From positions 1-64,000 of the forward strand of contig NZ_CP075338.1 of the NCBI RefSeq assembly GCF_023278365.1: a stretch of DNA of 64,000 nucleotides. Direction: 5' to 3'. Shown here piece by piece: positions 43,912 to 53,205 of the stretch. The notes under the pieces are model-generated. The model did no database searches, was not told the DNA's origin, and saw only the letters and a list, made by a program, of their open reading frames with translations. Each line of letters starts with the position of its first letter. Position 1 is the stretch's first letter. Made by a program: the position numbers and the translations under genes. Source of the stretch: Epilithonimonas zeae. Its GTDB lineage: Bacteria; Bacteroidota; Bacteroidia; Flavobacteriales; Weeksellaceae.

Positions 43912-45081
43912 ATGGAAAAAACCTGGCGTTGGTTTGGGAAAAACGATAAAATTAAATTACAGACGCTTCGACAAATTGGTGTTGAAGGGATTGTTTCTGC
44001 GTTGCATGATATTCCGAACGGAGAAATCTGGAGTTTCGAGGCTGTTAACGATTATAAAAACTATATAGAAAGTCACGGGCTACGTTGGTCTGTAGTTGAA
44101 AGCCTTGCTGTAAGCGAGTCTATCAAATACGGAGGAAACGACAGAGACCAACTGATAAAAAATTATATCAAAAGTCTTGAAAATCTTGGTAAAGCAGGCA
44201 TTACAACAGTTTGTTACAACTTTATGCCGGTTCTCGACTGGGCCAGAACCGATCTTTTCCTTGAATGGGAAGACGGTTCATCGTCATTATATTTTGATAA
44301 AGCAAAATTTGCCTATTTCGAAATTCATATTCTGAAAAGAGAAGGAGCAGAAAATGATTATACTCCTGAGATTCTACAAAAAGTTGAAGAATTAAAAAAT
44401 ACGCTGACTGAAACTGATAACAATGATTTGATAGATTCAGTCATTGTAAAAACACAGGGATTCGTTAATGGAAATATCAAAGAGGGTGATTTAAATCCCG
44501 TAGAAAAGTTCAATAATTTATTGGCTTTATATGACGGAATTGATAAAAATCAACTTCGTGAAAATTTAAAATATTTCCTCGAAAAAATAATGCCGGTTTG
44601 CGAAGAATGGAATATTCAAATGTGTGTGCATCCGGATGACCCGCCGTTTGCTTTGCTCGGTTTACCAAGAATCGTAACCAATGAAGACGACATCGATTGG
44701 TTTTTGAACGCAGTAGATAATCCTCACAACGGATTGACGTTCTGCGCAGGTTCTTTAAGCGCCAATCTTCAGAATGATGTTCCGAAATTAGCTCAGAAAT
44801 ATGCCCACAGAACAAAATTTGTCCATCTAAGAAGTACCAATGTTTTTGAAAACGGAGACTTCATTGAAGCGCATCATTTAGGGGGACGAGGAAAATTAAT
44901 CGACGTAATCCGGGTGTTTGAAAAAGAAAATCCGGATTTGCCAATGAGAATCGACCATGGAAGATTGTTATCGGAAGATATTGATAAAGGTTATAATCCG
45001 GGCTATTCTTTCTTAGGAAGAATGTTGGCTTTGGGACAAATCGACGGTGTGATGGCAGCTGTCAATTCTGAATCAAGATAA
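43912..45081 (+). CDS. uxuA: Mannonate dehydratase
   Basis: Dehydrates D-mannonate to 2-keto-3-deoxygluconate (KDG) in the glucuronate pathway. The 389-residue chain opens METWRWFGKNDKI-like (here MEKTWRWFGKNDKIKLQTLR), as UxuA proteins do, and has VCYNFMPVLDWARTDL, NIQMCVHPDDPPFALLGLPR, GLTFCAGSLSANLQND and FVHLRSTNVFENGDFIEAHH, which carry the metal ligands His, Cys and His/Asp of the family's TIM barrel. First of the hexuronate genes, preceded by the susD terminator. Confidence 0.95.
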   Translation: MEKTWRWFGKNDKIKLQTLRQIGVEGIVSALHDIPNGEIWSFEAVNDYKNYIESHGLRWSVVESLAVSESIKYGGNDRDQLIKNYIKSLENLGKAGITTVCYNFMPVLDWARTDLFLEWEDGSSSLYFDKAKFAYFEIHILKREGAENDYTPEILQKVEELKNTLTETDNNDLIDSVIVKTQGFVNGNIKEGDLNPVEKFNNLLALYDGIDKNQLRENLKYFLEKIMPVCEEWNIQMCVHPDDPPFALLGLPRIVTNEDDIDWFLNAVDNPHNGLTFCAGSLSANLQNDVPKLAQKYAHRTKFVHLRSTNVFENGDFIEAHHLGGRGKLIDVIRVFEKENPDLPMRIDHGRLLSEDIDKGYNPGYSFLGRMLALGQIDGVMAAVNSESR

Positions 45082-45084
45082 GGA

Positions 45085-45165
45085 GAATCCGAAGGATTCA
45101 ATATCAGTAACCGTAGGTGTAACCTATGGAAAAAGAGTAAAACAATCCAACGAACCCGAAGTGTT
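45085..45165. repeat. Group of three triloop mini-hairpins
   Basis: GAATCC-GAA-GGATTC (45085-45099), CCGTAGGT-GTA-ACCTATGG (45111-45129, one mismatch) and AACCC-GAA-GTGTT (45153-45165, one mismatch), in the gap between uxuA and the SDR gene. Confidence 0.65.
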
Positions 45166-45207
45166 CAATATTATCATTTATCAATCATCATTTATCAATA
45201 ATTAAAA

Positions 45208-46023
45208 ATGAACGAAATATTCAGCATAAAAGATAAAGTAGCGGTCATTACAGGTGCTTCCGGCGTTTTGGGAGGAAGCCTTGCCAAAAGCTTTATCGAA
45301 GCCGGAGCAAAAGTAGTTGCCTTGGGAAGAAATCAGGAAACGCTGGATTCCCGTGTAAAGGAACTTACAGATTTAGGAGGTGATGCATTTGCCGTTGAAG
45401 CGAATGTAATGAACATCGAAAGTCTTGAAAACGCATCAAAGAAAATCATAGAAAAGTATGGTAAAATAGATATTTTGCTGAATATTGCCGGAGGAAACAT
45501 TCCTTCAGCAACATTATCTCCAGAGCAGTCATTTTTCGATATGAACATCAGTGGATGGGATGAGGTAACTGATCTTAATATCAACGGAACCGTTTATCCA
45601 AGCTATGTTTTCGGAAAAGTGATGGCAGAGCAGGGAAATGGCAGTATTGTCAATATATCGTCTATGGCAGCTTATTCGGCGATTACAAGAGTAGCTGGTT
45701 ATTCGGCAGCCAAATCAGCAATCACCAATTTTACACAATGGCTGGCTTCTGATTTAGCTTTAAAATTTGGAGATAAAATCCGTGTCAATGCCGTTGCTCC
45801 CGGATTTTTCATAGGAGATCAGAACCGTGCCATTTTACTGAACCCGGATGGATCTTTAACAGATAGAAGCAAAAAAGTAATGGCCAAGACACCAATGCAA
45901 AGATTCGGAGAAGTGGAGGAACTCAATGGAACAGTACAGTTTCTCTGTTCAGATGCCGCAAGCTTCATTACCGGAGCTTTAATACCTGTTGACGGTGGTT
46001 TCAGTGCATTCAGTGGCGTTTAA
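45208..46023 (+). CDS. SDR oxidoreductase, probable fructuronate/mannonate reductase
   Basis: NAD(P)-dependent short-chain dehydrogenase of 271 residues with TGASGVLGG (15-23) for cofactor binding, NIAGG in the middle, and the catalytic Y165-x3-K169 in GYSAAKSA with serine in NISSMAAYSA. The end ITGALIPVDGGFSAFSGV is typical of classical SDRs. Located between uxuA and uxaC, it fills the step fructuronate to mannonate; no UxuB-type long-chain reductase is present. Members of this SDR group are annotated as D-mannonate oxidoreductase in Bacteroidota loci of the same layout. The substrate is inferred from context. Confidence 0.82.
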   Translation: MNEIFSIKDKVAVITGASGVLGGSLAKSFIEAGAKVVALGRNQETLDSRVKELTDLGGDAFAVEANVMNIESLENASKKIIEKYGKIDILLNIAGGNIPSATLSPEQSFFDMNISGWDEVTDLNINGTVYPSYVFGKVMAEQGNGSIVNISSMAAYSAITRVAGYSAAKSAITNFTQWLASDLALKFGDKIRVNAVAPGFFIGDQNRAILLNPDGSLTDRSKKVMAKTPMQRFGEVEELNGTVQFLCSDAASFITGALIPVDGGFSAFSGV

Positions 46024-46053
46024 AATTGAATATTATTTTCTTTATATAGTGAG

Positions 46054-46095
46054 CAAGGCCTTAATGATTTTCTCATAGTTAAGGTCTTGTTTTTA
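46054..46095 (+). terminator. Terminator after the SDR gene
   Basis: Stem CAAGGCCTTAA/TTAAGGTCTTG with one mismatch, 14-base loop, then GTTTTT. Confidence 0.65.
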
Positions 46096-46135
46096 AAGAT
46101 TTTTCACAAAAGTCAAAATCAATTTAAATTTAAAA

Positions 46136-47554
46136 ATGAATTATTTCACAAGCAAAATAGAAGTTTTCGGAGAATCATTTTTGCTGGAATCGGCAAAGGC
46201 GGAGAATCTCTATTTTGGCTATGCGGAAGGAATGCCGATTATCGATTATCACAATCATCTGGAGCCTGATGTCATTTCAAATAATCAGAATTTCCGTTCT
46301 CCGACAGCGATTTGGCTGGATGGTGACCATTACAAATGGCGTGCGATGCGAAATTTCGGGATTGACGAGCGATTCATTTCCGGACAGGCAACCAACGAGG
46401 AAAAATTTCAAAAATGGGCAGAAACGGTTCCTTACACGCTTCGGAATCCCTTGTTTCACTGGACACATCTGGAGCTAAAAAATTCTTTCGGGATTAAGGA
46501 ATATTTGTCTGGCAAAAATGCGGACGAAATTTACAGCTCGATGCAGGATGCTTTACAGCAACCCGGCTTTACGCCACAGAATCTGCTCAAAAATTATAAA
46601 GTCGAAGCAATTTGTACAACAGATGACCCTGCTGACAATCTGGATTATCATAAAGAATTAAAAGCAAGTAACTTTAATACAACGGTTTTACCAAGCTTTC
46701 GTCCGGATGTTTACATCAACATTATTGATCCACAATCTTATATCCTCAATATTAAAAAACTTGAAAAAGCTTCAGGAATCAATATTAATTCAGTTTCAGA
46801 TTTACTAAACGCGCTTGAATCCCGAATCAATTACTTTGATGAGATTGGCGCCAAAGTTTCAGACCACGGCTTAGAATATTTTCCGGACACGACCCGGTGG
46901 AATTCGGATTTAGAAAAAGAATTTTCAGAATTTCTAAAAGGTAACCAACTTACATTTTCCAATCCGGATGCGCTTTGCGGATTTCTTTTGAAAGAGCTCT
47001 GTAAAATGTATTCTGATAAAGGCTGGGTTCAGCAGTTTCACGTTGGCGCAACCAGAAATAACAATTCCCTGACGCTGAAAAATATCGGAGCAAATACAGG
47101 TTTTGATGCAATTGGAGAACAATATTTTGCACAAAGAATGAGCATTCTTTTTGACGAGCTCAATTCCGAAGGTAAGCTTGCAAAAACAATTATTTACAAT
47201 CTGAATCCGGTTTATAATGAAGTTCTGGCTTCTCTTGCAGGCAATTTCAACGAATCCGGAATCAAGTCGAAAGTACAGTTCGGCGCTGCCTGGTGGTTTC
47301 TGGACCAGCTGGATGGGATGCAAAAACAGATGAACACGCTTTCCAATATTGGACTTATCAGCACATTTGTCGGAATGCTAACCGATTCCAGAAGTTTTTT
47401 GTCATTCTCGAGACACGAATATTTCAGACGATTGCTTTGTAATATGTTCGGAAACGAGATGGAAAAAGGTCTTATTCCCGATGACGAAAAATGGGTGGGA
47501 AAAATCATTCAGGATATCTGCTATTATAATGCGAAAAACTATTTCAATTTTTAA
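46136..47554 (+). CDS. uxaC: Glucuronate isomerase
   Basis: Isomerises D-glucuronate to fructuronate (and galacturonate to tagaturonate). Length 472 fits the family. The start region is PIIDYHNHLEPDVIS, an amidohydrolase-like HxH metal motif, followed by IWLDGDHYKWRAMRNFGIDERFISG. Other conserved pieces are EAICTTDDPADNLDYH, VQQFHVGATRNNN and FVGMLTDSRSFLSFSRHEYFRRLLCNM. Two bases separate it from kdgK and the following four genes are packed with 1-4 bases spacing or overlap, so uxaC-kdgK-kdgA-exuT-GH95 form one transcript. Confidence 0.96.
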   Translation: MNYFTSKIEVFGESFLLESAKAENLYFGYAEGMPIIDYHNHLEPDVISNNQNFRSPTAIWLDGDHYKWRAMRNFGIDERFISGQATNEEKFQKWAETVPYTLRNPLFHWTHLELKNSFGIKEYLSGKNADEIYSSMQDALQQPGFTPQNLLKNYKVEAICTTDDPADNLDYHKELKASNFNTTVLPSFRPDVYINIIDPQSYILNIKKLEKASGININSVSDLLNALESRINYFDEIGAKVSDHGLEYFPDTTRWNSDLEKEFSEFLKGNQLTFSNPDALCGFLLKELCKMYSDKGWVQQFHVGATRNNNSLTLKNIGANTGFDAIGEQYFAQRMSILFDELNSEGKLAKTIIYNLNPVYNEVLASLAGNFNESGIKSKVQFGAAWWFLDQLDGMQKQMNTLSNIGLISTFVGMLTDSRSFLSFSRHEYFRRLLCNMFGNEMEKGLIPDDEKWVGKIIQDICYYNAKNYFNF

Positions 47555-47556
47555 GA

Positions 47557-48564
47557 ATGGCTCAGGAGACTTCAAATAAAATTTTATGTTTCGGCGAATT
47601 GCTTTTGCATTTCGCTCCGGATTCTGAAGGAACTTGGCTGAAAAATCAAGCTCTCAAAATTTACGTTGGCGGAGCTGAGTATAATGTTGCTTCGGCACTT
47701 TCGAGATGGGGAAATCATGTTTCTCTGTATTCTGCATTGCCGGAAAATTATCTCGGCAATCAGTTGGAATTAAAATTAAATGATGACAAAATAAAAGTTC
47801 TTGCAGAGAAGTCAAATGGCAGGATGGGAGCTTTTTACCTTCCTTTTGATGGCGATATGCAGAATGCGAAAGTCATTTACGACCGTTTCCCGTCAGTTTT
47901 CACAGAGTCGGATTTTTCAGGTTTTTCTGATGACGAAGTTTTTAAGGATGTAACCTGGCTTCATATCAGTACAATTACGCCTGCTTTGAGCGAGAACGCT
48001 TTCCGGAAATGTCTTGATTTGATGAAGAAAGCCAATGCCCGAAATATCAAAGTTTCTCTGGATTTGAATTACCGTGCATCACTTTGGCAGCATCAGAATC
48101 CTTACGATAAAATCTCTCAACTAATGCCATTTGTTAAGGTTTTAATGGGAAATATCTGGTCGATTCAGGAATTCTTAAATATCCCAATCGAATATGAATT
48201 GAATGGAAATTTTAATGATGAGAACCTTCTAAAACAAGCTGAAAAATCAGCTTCAGAAATTCAGAAACAATATCCGAATGTAGAATTGATTGCCAACACA
48301 TTCCGATTCACAAAAGGTGATGAGGTCAATTATTTTGCGACTATATATTCTGAAGAGAAATTATTCATTTCAGAGCAATATTATTCGGATAAGATTTTGG
48401 AAAGAGTCGGCAGCGGCGATTCCTTTATGGCAGCTTTGATTCACGGAAGCATAAAAGGAAATTCAATCCAAAAAATCCTGGATGATGCTGTAAAAGTGGC
48501 TTTCAAAAAACTTTTTGTACAAGGCGACACCATCAATGAAACAATTAATATCGAAAATTTATGA
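47557..48564 (+). CDS. kdgK: 2-keto-3-deoxygluconate kinase (PfkB family)
   Basis: Phosphorylates KDG to 2-keto-3-deoxy-6-phosphogluconate. The 335-residue ribokinase-fold protein has the N-terminal GGAEYNVASALSRWG motif for substrate binding and the C-terminal RVGSGDSFMAALIHG with the catalytic base D288 (GSGD where many PfkB members have GAGD). Its stop overlaps the kdgA start in ATGA. Neighbours leave little doubt about the sugar. Confidence 0.93.
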   Translation: MAQETSNKILCFGELLLHFAPDSEGTWLKNQALKIYVGGAEYNVASALSRWGNHVSLYSALPENYLGNQLELKLNDDKIKVLAEKSNGRMGAFYLPFDGDMQNAKVIYDRFPSVFTESDFSGFSDDEVFKDVTWLHISTITPALSENAFRKCLDLMKKANARNIKVSLDLNYRASLWQHQNPYDKISQLMPFVKVLMGNIWSIQEFLNIPIEYELNGNFNDENLLKQAEKSASEIQKQYPNVELIANTFRFTKGDEVNYFATIYSEEKLFISEQYYSDKILERVGSGDSFMAALIHGSIKGNSIQKILDDAVKVAFKKLFVQGDTINETINIENL

Positions 48565-49199
48565 GTTTAAATATCATACAGAAAATAAAAGAACAGAAAA
48601 TAATTCCTTTGTTCTACAATGATTCTTTCGAAGTTTCAAAATCGATTGTAAAATCGCTTTATGAAGCAGGAATCCGTGCGGTAGAATATACCAATCGTGG
48701 GGAATTAGCTTTAGAAAATTTCAGAAAACTGAAAGAATTAGCAGTAACAGAATTTCCGGAACTCTCTTTAGGAATCGGAACAGTGAAAAATATTTCAGAA
48801 ATGGATGCTTTCATTGATGCAAAAGCTGATTTTATCATTACGCCAATCATTAATGAAGAACTGGTAAAACATTCCGTTGACAAAAATATTCTGTTGATTC
48901 CGGGATGTTTCACCCCGTCGGAGATTAATATCGCTTATCAAAACGGATTGAGAATGGTAAAGGTTTTTCCTGCGGATTTGGCCGGGAAAAATTACATCAA
49001 ATCGATTTCTCCGGTTTTCCCGGAAATGGAATTTATGCTGACAGGCGGAATCCATGCAGACGCTCAGGATATTTCCGAATGGATGAGCGGAGGTGCAGTT
49101 GCAGTCGGACTTGGAAGTGCTTTGGTCAAAAAAGAATTTTCCGATGAACAGTTAAAAGAAAAAGTTGAACAATTATTATCCCTCTTAAATAAAAAATAA
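48561..49199 (+). CDS. kdgA: KDPG/KHG aldolase
   Basis: Splits 2-keto-3-deoxy-6-phosphogluconate into pyruvate and glyceraldehyde 3-phosphate, ending the glucuronate route. The 212-residue class I aldolase has the Schiff-base lysine K134 in RMVKVFPADLAG, the family segment GIRAVEYTNRG with the catalytic Glu, and the phosphate-binding GLGSALV near the end. Starts by a 4-base overlap with kdgK and ends one base before the transporter gene. Confidence 0.95.
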   Translation: MSLNIIQKIKEQKIIPLFYNDSFEVSKSIVKSLYEAGIRAVEYTNRGELALENFRKLKELAVTEFPELSLGIGTVKNISEMDAFIDAKADFIITPIINEELVKHSVDKNILLIPGCFTPSEINIAYQNGLRMVKVFPADLAGKNYIKSISPVFPEMEFMLTGGIHADAQDISEWMSGGAVAVGLGSALVKKEFSDEQLKEKVEQLLSLLNKK

Positions 49200-49200
49200 G

Positions 49201-50499
49201 ATGCAGGCACCACAAAAAAAGAATCTGAGATGGTTTATGCTGTCTCTGGTCTTTCTCGCAACGACCATCAATTATCTCGACCGTCAGGTAATGGGCTTGC
49301 TAAAACCTGTTCTGGAAAAGGAATTCAGCTGGGACGAGAAGGATTACAGCTACATTGTGATGGCTTTTACGACGACTTATGCTGTCGGTTATCTCGCAAT
49401 GGGAAGATTCATAGATAGAGTAGGAACTAAAATTGGTTATGCAGTTTCTTTGATAGTCTGGAGTTTAGCGTCTATCGGGCACGGTTTTGTGAAAAGTACA
49501 GTCGGATTTTTAATTGCGAGAAGTACTTTGGGAATTAGTGAAGCGGGAAATTTTCCGGCAGCCATAAAATCTGTCGCCGAATGGTTTCCGAAAAAAGAAA
49601 GAGCCTTAGCAACCGGAATTTTCAATTCGGGTGCAACAGTTGGAGCCATTTTAGCACCGCTTCTTGTTCCTTTTATTTTAGGGCATTATGGCTGGAGAGA
49701 AACTTTTGTCTGGATTGGCGCATTGGGTTTATTATGGATTGTTTTGTGGTGGAGATTTTACAATATTCCGGAAAAAACTAAAAATCTAAGTCAGGAAGAA
49801 CTTCAATACATCAAAAGTGATCAGGCTGGACAAACGGAAGAACAGTCCAAAGTTCCGCTTTCGGAATTATTAAAATATAAAGTAACCTGGGCTTTTGCCA
49901 TCGGAAAAATCCTTACCGACCCGATTTGGTATTTCTTTATGTTCTGGCTTCCGGCTTATTTCGCAGACGTTTTTAAAATGGATTTGACGAAACCTTCATT
50001 ACCATTGATTTTAATCTATGGAGGAACAACAATAGGCAGTATTGGCGGCGGTTATTTGTCTTCTGCTTTAATCAAGAAGGGCTGGGAAATCAGCAGAGCC
50101 CGGAATTTTACAATGCTATTGTTTGCATTGCTGGTAGTTCCGGTGATATTTTCAAAATACCTGGATAATATGTGGATGATAACGGTTGTAATTGCATTTG
50201 CAACAGCTGCACATCAGGGTTGGGGCGCGAATCTGATGACAACAGTTGGCGATAAATTACCTAATAATTATGTGAGTTCGGTCATTGGTTTTGGCGGAAT
50301 GCTGGGGTCAGCTGCCGGAATTCTTTTTCCACTTTTCATCGGAATTGTTTTGGATACATTCAAAAAAGCGGGAAATATCAATGGTGGTTACAATATCATA
50401 TTTTTCATAGCTGGTGTTTCTTACATTGCAGCTTGGGGAATTATTTGGTTGATTAATAGAAATACGACCGTCAATTCTGTCTCAGAAAAGAAAATTTAA
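49201..50499 (+). CDS. exuT: Hexuronate transporter, MFS ACS family
   Basis: Inner-membrane major-facilitator transporter of 432 residues with 12 predicted helices. The N-terminus NYLDRQVMGLLKPVLEKEF and the loop MGRFIDRVGTKIGYA are typical of the anion:cation symporter group that includes ExuT and related gluconate/glucarate carriers; GISEAGNFPAAIKSVAEWFPKKERALATGIF is the family motif of helix 4-5. Its place inside the glucuronate operon supports glucuronate or galacturonate as substrate. Followed four bases later by the GH95 gene. Confidence 0.88.
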   Translation: MQAPQKKNLRWFMLSLVFLATTINYLDRQVMGLLKPVLEKEFSWDEKDYSYIVMAFTTTYAVGYLAMGRFIDRVGTKIGYAVSLIVWSLASIGHGFVKSTVGFLIARSTLGISEAGNFPAAIKSVAEWFPKKERALATGIFNSGATVGAILAPLLVPFILGHYGWRETFVWIGALGLLWIVLWWRFYNIPEKTKNLSQEELQYIKSDQAGQTEEQSKVPLSELLKYKVTWAFAIGKILTDPIWYFFMFWLPAYFADVFKMDLTKPSLPLILIYGGTTIGSIGGGYLSSALIKKGWEISRARNFTMLLFALLVVPVIFSKYLDNMWMITVVIAFATAAHQGWGANLMTTVGDKLPNNYVSSVIGFGGMLGSAAGILFPLFIGIVLDTFKKAGNINGGYNIIFFIAGVSYIAAWGIIWLINRNTTVNSVSEKKI

Positions 50500-50503
50500 A
50501 AAA

Positions 50504-52969
50504 ATGAACTTCAAGTTTTCCATATTAACCTTCTGTCTTTTCCTAAGCGGATTTTCCTTTGCTCAAAAAGGAGGAAAGAACAAGCTTTGGTACGACAAAC
50601 CCGCCAAACAGTGGGTAGAAGCGTTACCGGTTGGAAACGGAAGATTAGCATCGATGGTTTTTGGCGGCCCTTCTCAGGAAAAACTTCAGCTGAACGAAGG
50701 TACTTTTTGGTCGGGCGGACCTTCCCGGAATGATAATCCTGATGGATCAAAAGTGTTGGATTCTATCCGGTATTATTTATTTAACGGAAATTACAAAAGA
50801 GCTCAGATTCTTGCGGATAAAGGATTGACAGCGAAAAGCCTTCACGGTTCGGCCTATCAGAATATTGGTGATTTTACGCTTGATTTTAGTAATGTTAATG
50901 ATGTTAAAAATTATTACAGGGAATTAGACATCGAAAAAGCAATCACAACTACGACATTTATTTCCAGCGGAATTAATTTCAAAAGGGAAGTGTTCGCTTC
51001 AATTCCTGATAATGTTATTGTAATTAAATTAAGTTCGGACAAAAAAAATGCACTGAATTTCACAACCAATTTCAACAGCGAACTTAAGAAAAACATCGTA
51101 GCCATTGATTCTAAAACCTTGCAAATGGACGGATTGTCTTCAACTTTGGATGGAATTCAGGGTCAGGTTAAATTCAATGCCATCGCAAAAATTATCAACA
51201 AAGGTGGAAAAACGGCAGTTTTGAGTAATGGAATTTCGGTAAGCAATGCTGATGAAGTACTGATTCTAATTTCCATAGCGACCAATTTCACAGATTACAA
51301 AACTTTAAACACAGACGAAGTTTCAAAAAGTAAAAAATATATTTCCGAAGCAGAAAAGAAAAATTTCAAAACCTTATTCCAAAATCATCAGAATGCTTAT
51401 CAGACGTATTTCAAAAGAGTCGATTTCGACTTAGGAACTTCCGAAGCAGCAAAACAACCAACCGACATTCGGATTAAAAATTTCGCAACCCATTACGACC
51501 CGGAATTGATTTCGTTATATTATCAGTTTGGTCGCTATCTCCTGATTTCGTCCTCACAGCCGGGCGGTCAGCCAGCCAATCTCCAGGGAATCTGGAACAA
51601 TTCCAACAAACCCGCCTGGGACAGCAAATACACCATCAACATCAACACGGAAATGAATTACTGGCCTGCCGAAAAGACCAATCTTTCCGAGATGCACGAA
51701 CCGCTGATTCGGATGGTAAAAGACTTAAACGAATCCGGAAAAGAAACGGCAAAAACGATGTACAAAAGCCGCGGTTGGGTCGCACATCACAATACGGATA
51801 TCTGGAGAATCACAGGCGTTGTAGATTTTGCCAACGCAGGAATGTGGCCGATGGGCGGAGCCTGGCTTTCCCAGCATCTTTGGGAAAAATATTTGTACAA
51901 TGGCGATAAAAATTATCTTCAATCCATTTATCCAATTCTAAAATCCGCTGCTCAATTCTATGAAGATTTTCTGATAGAAGAACCGACGCATCATTGGCTT
52001 GTTGTGAGTCCTTCAATGTCTCCCGAGAATATTCCGGACGGACATCAGGGAAGTGCTTTGGCAGCAGGAAATACGATGGATAATCAGCTGATGTTTGACC
52101 TTTTTACGAAGACAAAAAAAGCGGCAGAAATTCTTAATATAGACTCAGATAAAATCCCGGTTTGGAACAATATCATTTCAAAATTACCACCGATGAAAAT
52201 CGGAAGGTATGGTCAATTGCAGGAATGGGCAGAAGACTGGGACAATCCGAAAGATAATCACAGGCACGTTTCGCATCTCTACGGATTGTTTCCATCCAAC
52301 CAAATCAATCCTTTTACGACACCTGAATTGTTGGATGCCTCCAAAACCGTTTTACTTCATCGTGGCGACGTTTCCACAGGCTGGAGTATGGGCTGGAAAG
52401 TCAATCTCTGGGCAAAATTATTAGACGGAAATCACGCCAATAAATTAATCAAAGACCAATTAACGCTGGTAGAAAAAGACGGCTGGGGCAGCAAAGGCGG
52501 AACTTATCCGAATCTTTTCGACGCACATCCGCCGTTCCAGATAGATGGAAATTTTGGTTGCACTTCAGGAATTACCGAAATGCTTTTGCAAACTCAAAAT
52601 GGTTTCATCGACATTCTTCCCGCACTTCCAGACGAGTGGAAAAACGGAAAAATTGCAGGCCTGAAAACCTACGGCGGTTTTGAAGTCAACATTGTTTGGG
52701 AAAATAATAAAGCGAAGGAAATCACTATAAAATCAAATTTAGGCGGAAACTGCAGAATAAGAATTCCGAACGAAATGGAATTAAAAGGAAATGTAAAATT
52801 GAAAAAAGCAGAAGGCAATAACCCGAATCCTTTTTTTGAAACCCCTGAAATTAAGCAACCAATGATTTCCAGTGAAGCTAAATTAAATCCTATAGAAATA
52901 AAAAAATCGGTAATGTACGATTTCCCGACTGAAGCAGGAAAAACATACAAACTGAAAATGAAAAGCTGA
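50504..52969 (+). CDS. Exported GH95 family alpha-L-fucosidase/galactosidase
   Basis: Secreted glycoside hydrolase, 821 residues, signal peptide MNFKFSILTFCLFLSGFSFA. Family 95 features run in order: KQWVEALPVGNGRLASMVFGG, LQLNEGTFWSGGPSRNDNPDG, ININTEMNYWPAEKTNLSEMHEPL with the substrate-binding asparagines, SMSPENIPDG with E508 as probable general acid, and FQIDGNFGCTSG with D681 as probable base partner. GH95 enzymes cleave alpha-1,2-L-fucose or alpha-L-galactose; in a xylan-type locus alpha-L-galactosyl or fucosyl side chains are plausible targets (inference). The gene is the last of the tightly packed uxaC transcript. Confidence 0.92.
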   Translation: MNFKFSILTFCLFLSGFSFAQKGGKNKLWYDKPAKQWVEALPVGNGRLASMVFGGPSQEKLQLNEGTFWSGGPSRNDNPDGSKVLDSIRYYLFNGNYKRAQILADKGLTAKSLHGSAYQNIGDFTLDFSNVNDVKNYYRELDIEKAITTTTFISSGINFKREVFASIPDNVIVIKLSSDKKNALNFTTNFNSELKKNIVAIDSKTLQMDGLSSTLDGIQGQVKFNAIAKIINKGGKTAVLSNGISVSNADEVLILISIATNFTDYKTLNTDEVSKSKKYISEAEKKNFKTLFQNHQNAYQTYFKRVDFDLGTSEAAKQPTDIRIKNFATHYDPELISLYYQFGRYLLISSSQPGGQPANLQGIWNNSNKPAWDSKYTININTEMNYWPAEKTNLSEMHEPLIRMVKDLNESGKETAKTMYKSRGWVAHHNTDIWRITGVVDFANAGMWPMGGAWLSQHLWEKYLYNGDKNYLQSIYPILKSAAQFYEDFLIEEPTHHWLVVSPSMSPENIPDGHQGSALAAGNTMDNQLMFDLFTKTKKAAEILNIDSDKIPVWNNIISKLPPMKIGRYGQLQEWAEDWDNPKDNHRHVSHLYGLFPSNQINPFTTPELLDASKTVLLHRGDVSTGWSMGWKVNLWAKLLDGNHANKLIKDQLTLVEKDGWGSKGGTYPNLFDAHPPFQIDGNFGCTSGITEMLLQTQNGFIDILPALPDEWKNGKIAGLKTYGGFEVNIVWENNKAKEITIKSNLGGNCRIRIPNEMELKGNVKLKKAEGNNPNPFFETPEIKQPMISSEAKLNPIEIKKSVMYDFPTEAGKTYKLKMKS

Positions 52970-52977
52970 TTAATAGG

Positions 52978-53178
52978 AACGGGCTTTAGCCCGTTTAACA
53001 AATGAATCAAACAATTGGCTTTAGCCAAAATTTAAATGTGAATCAAAGTCCCGAGGGGACGATTTAAACGAGAATAGGATGAAATCCTATAAAATGAACC
53101 CGGAGGGTTTAATAACAATAGCCACAGGTGAAACCTGTGGGACAATGTGAAAATAAACCACGAACCCTGAAAGGGTTC
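52978..53178. repeat. Array of seven mini-hairpins
   Basis: In the 236-base gap between the GH95 and GH43 genes: AACGGGCT-TT-AGCCCGTT (52978-52995), TTGGCT-TT-AGCCAA (53015-53028), GTCCC-GAG-GGGAC (53048-53060), ATAGGAT-GAA-ATCCTAT (53074-53090), AACCC-GGA-GGGTT (53097-53109), CCACAGGT-GAA-ACCTGTGG (53122-53140) and GAACCCT-GAA-AGGGTTC (53162-53178). All stems are perfect and all are different; they are not CRISPR repeats because stems, not spacers, vary. Confidence 0.8.
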
Positions 53179-53205
53179 AACAAAAAATTAAATAAAAAAT
53201 TATAT

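Noticed and set aside
52978-53178. CRISPR array
   Set aside because: No repeated unit of constant sequence with regular spacers; the stems differ from each other and spacing is irregular. No cas genes are present.
53128-53205. 26-residue N-terminal extension of the GH43 protein
   Set aside because: It would translate part of the hairpin array and place the signal peptide internally; ATG 53206 is far better.
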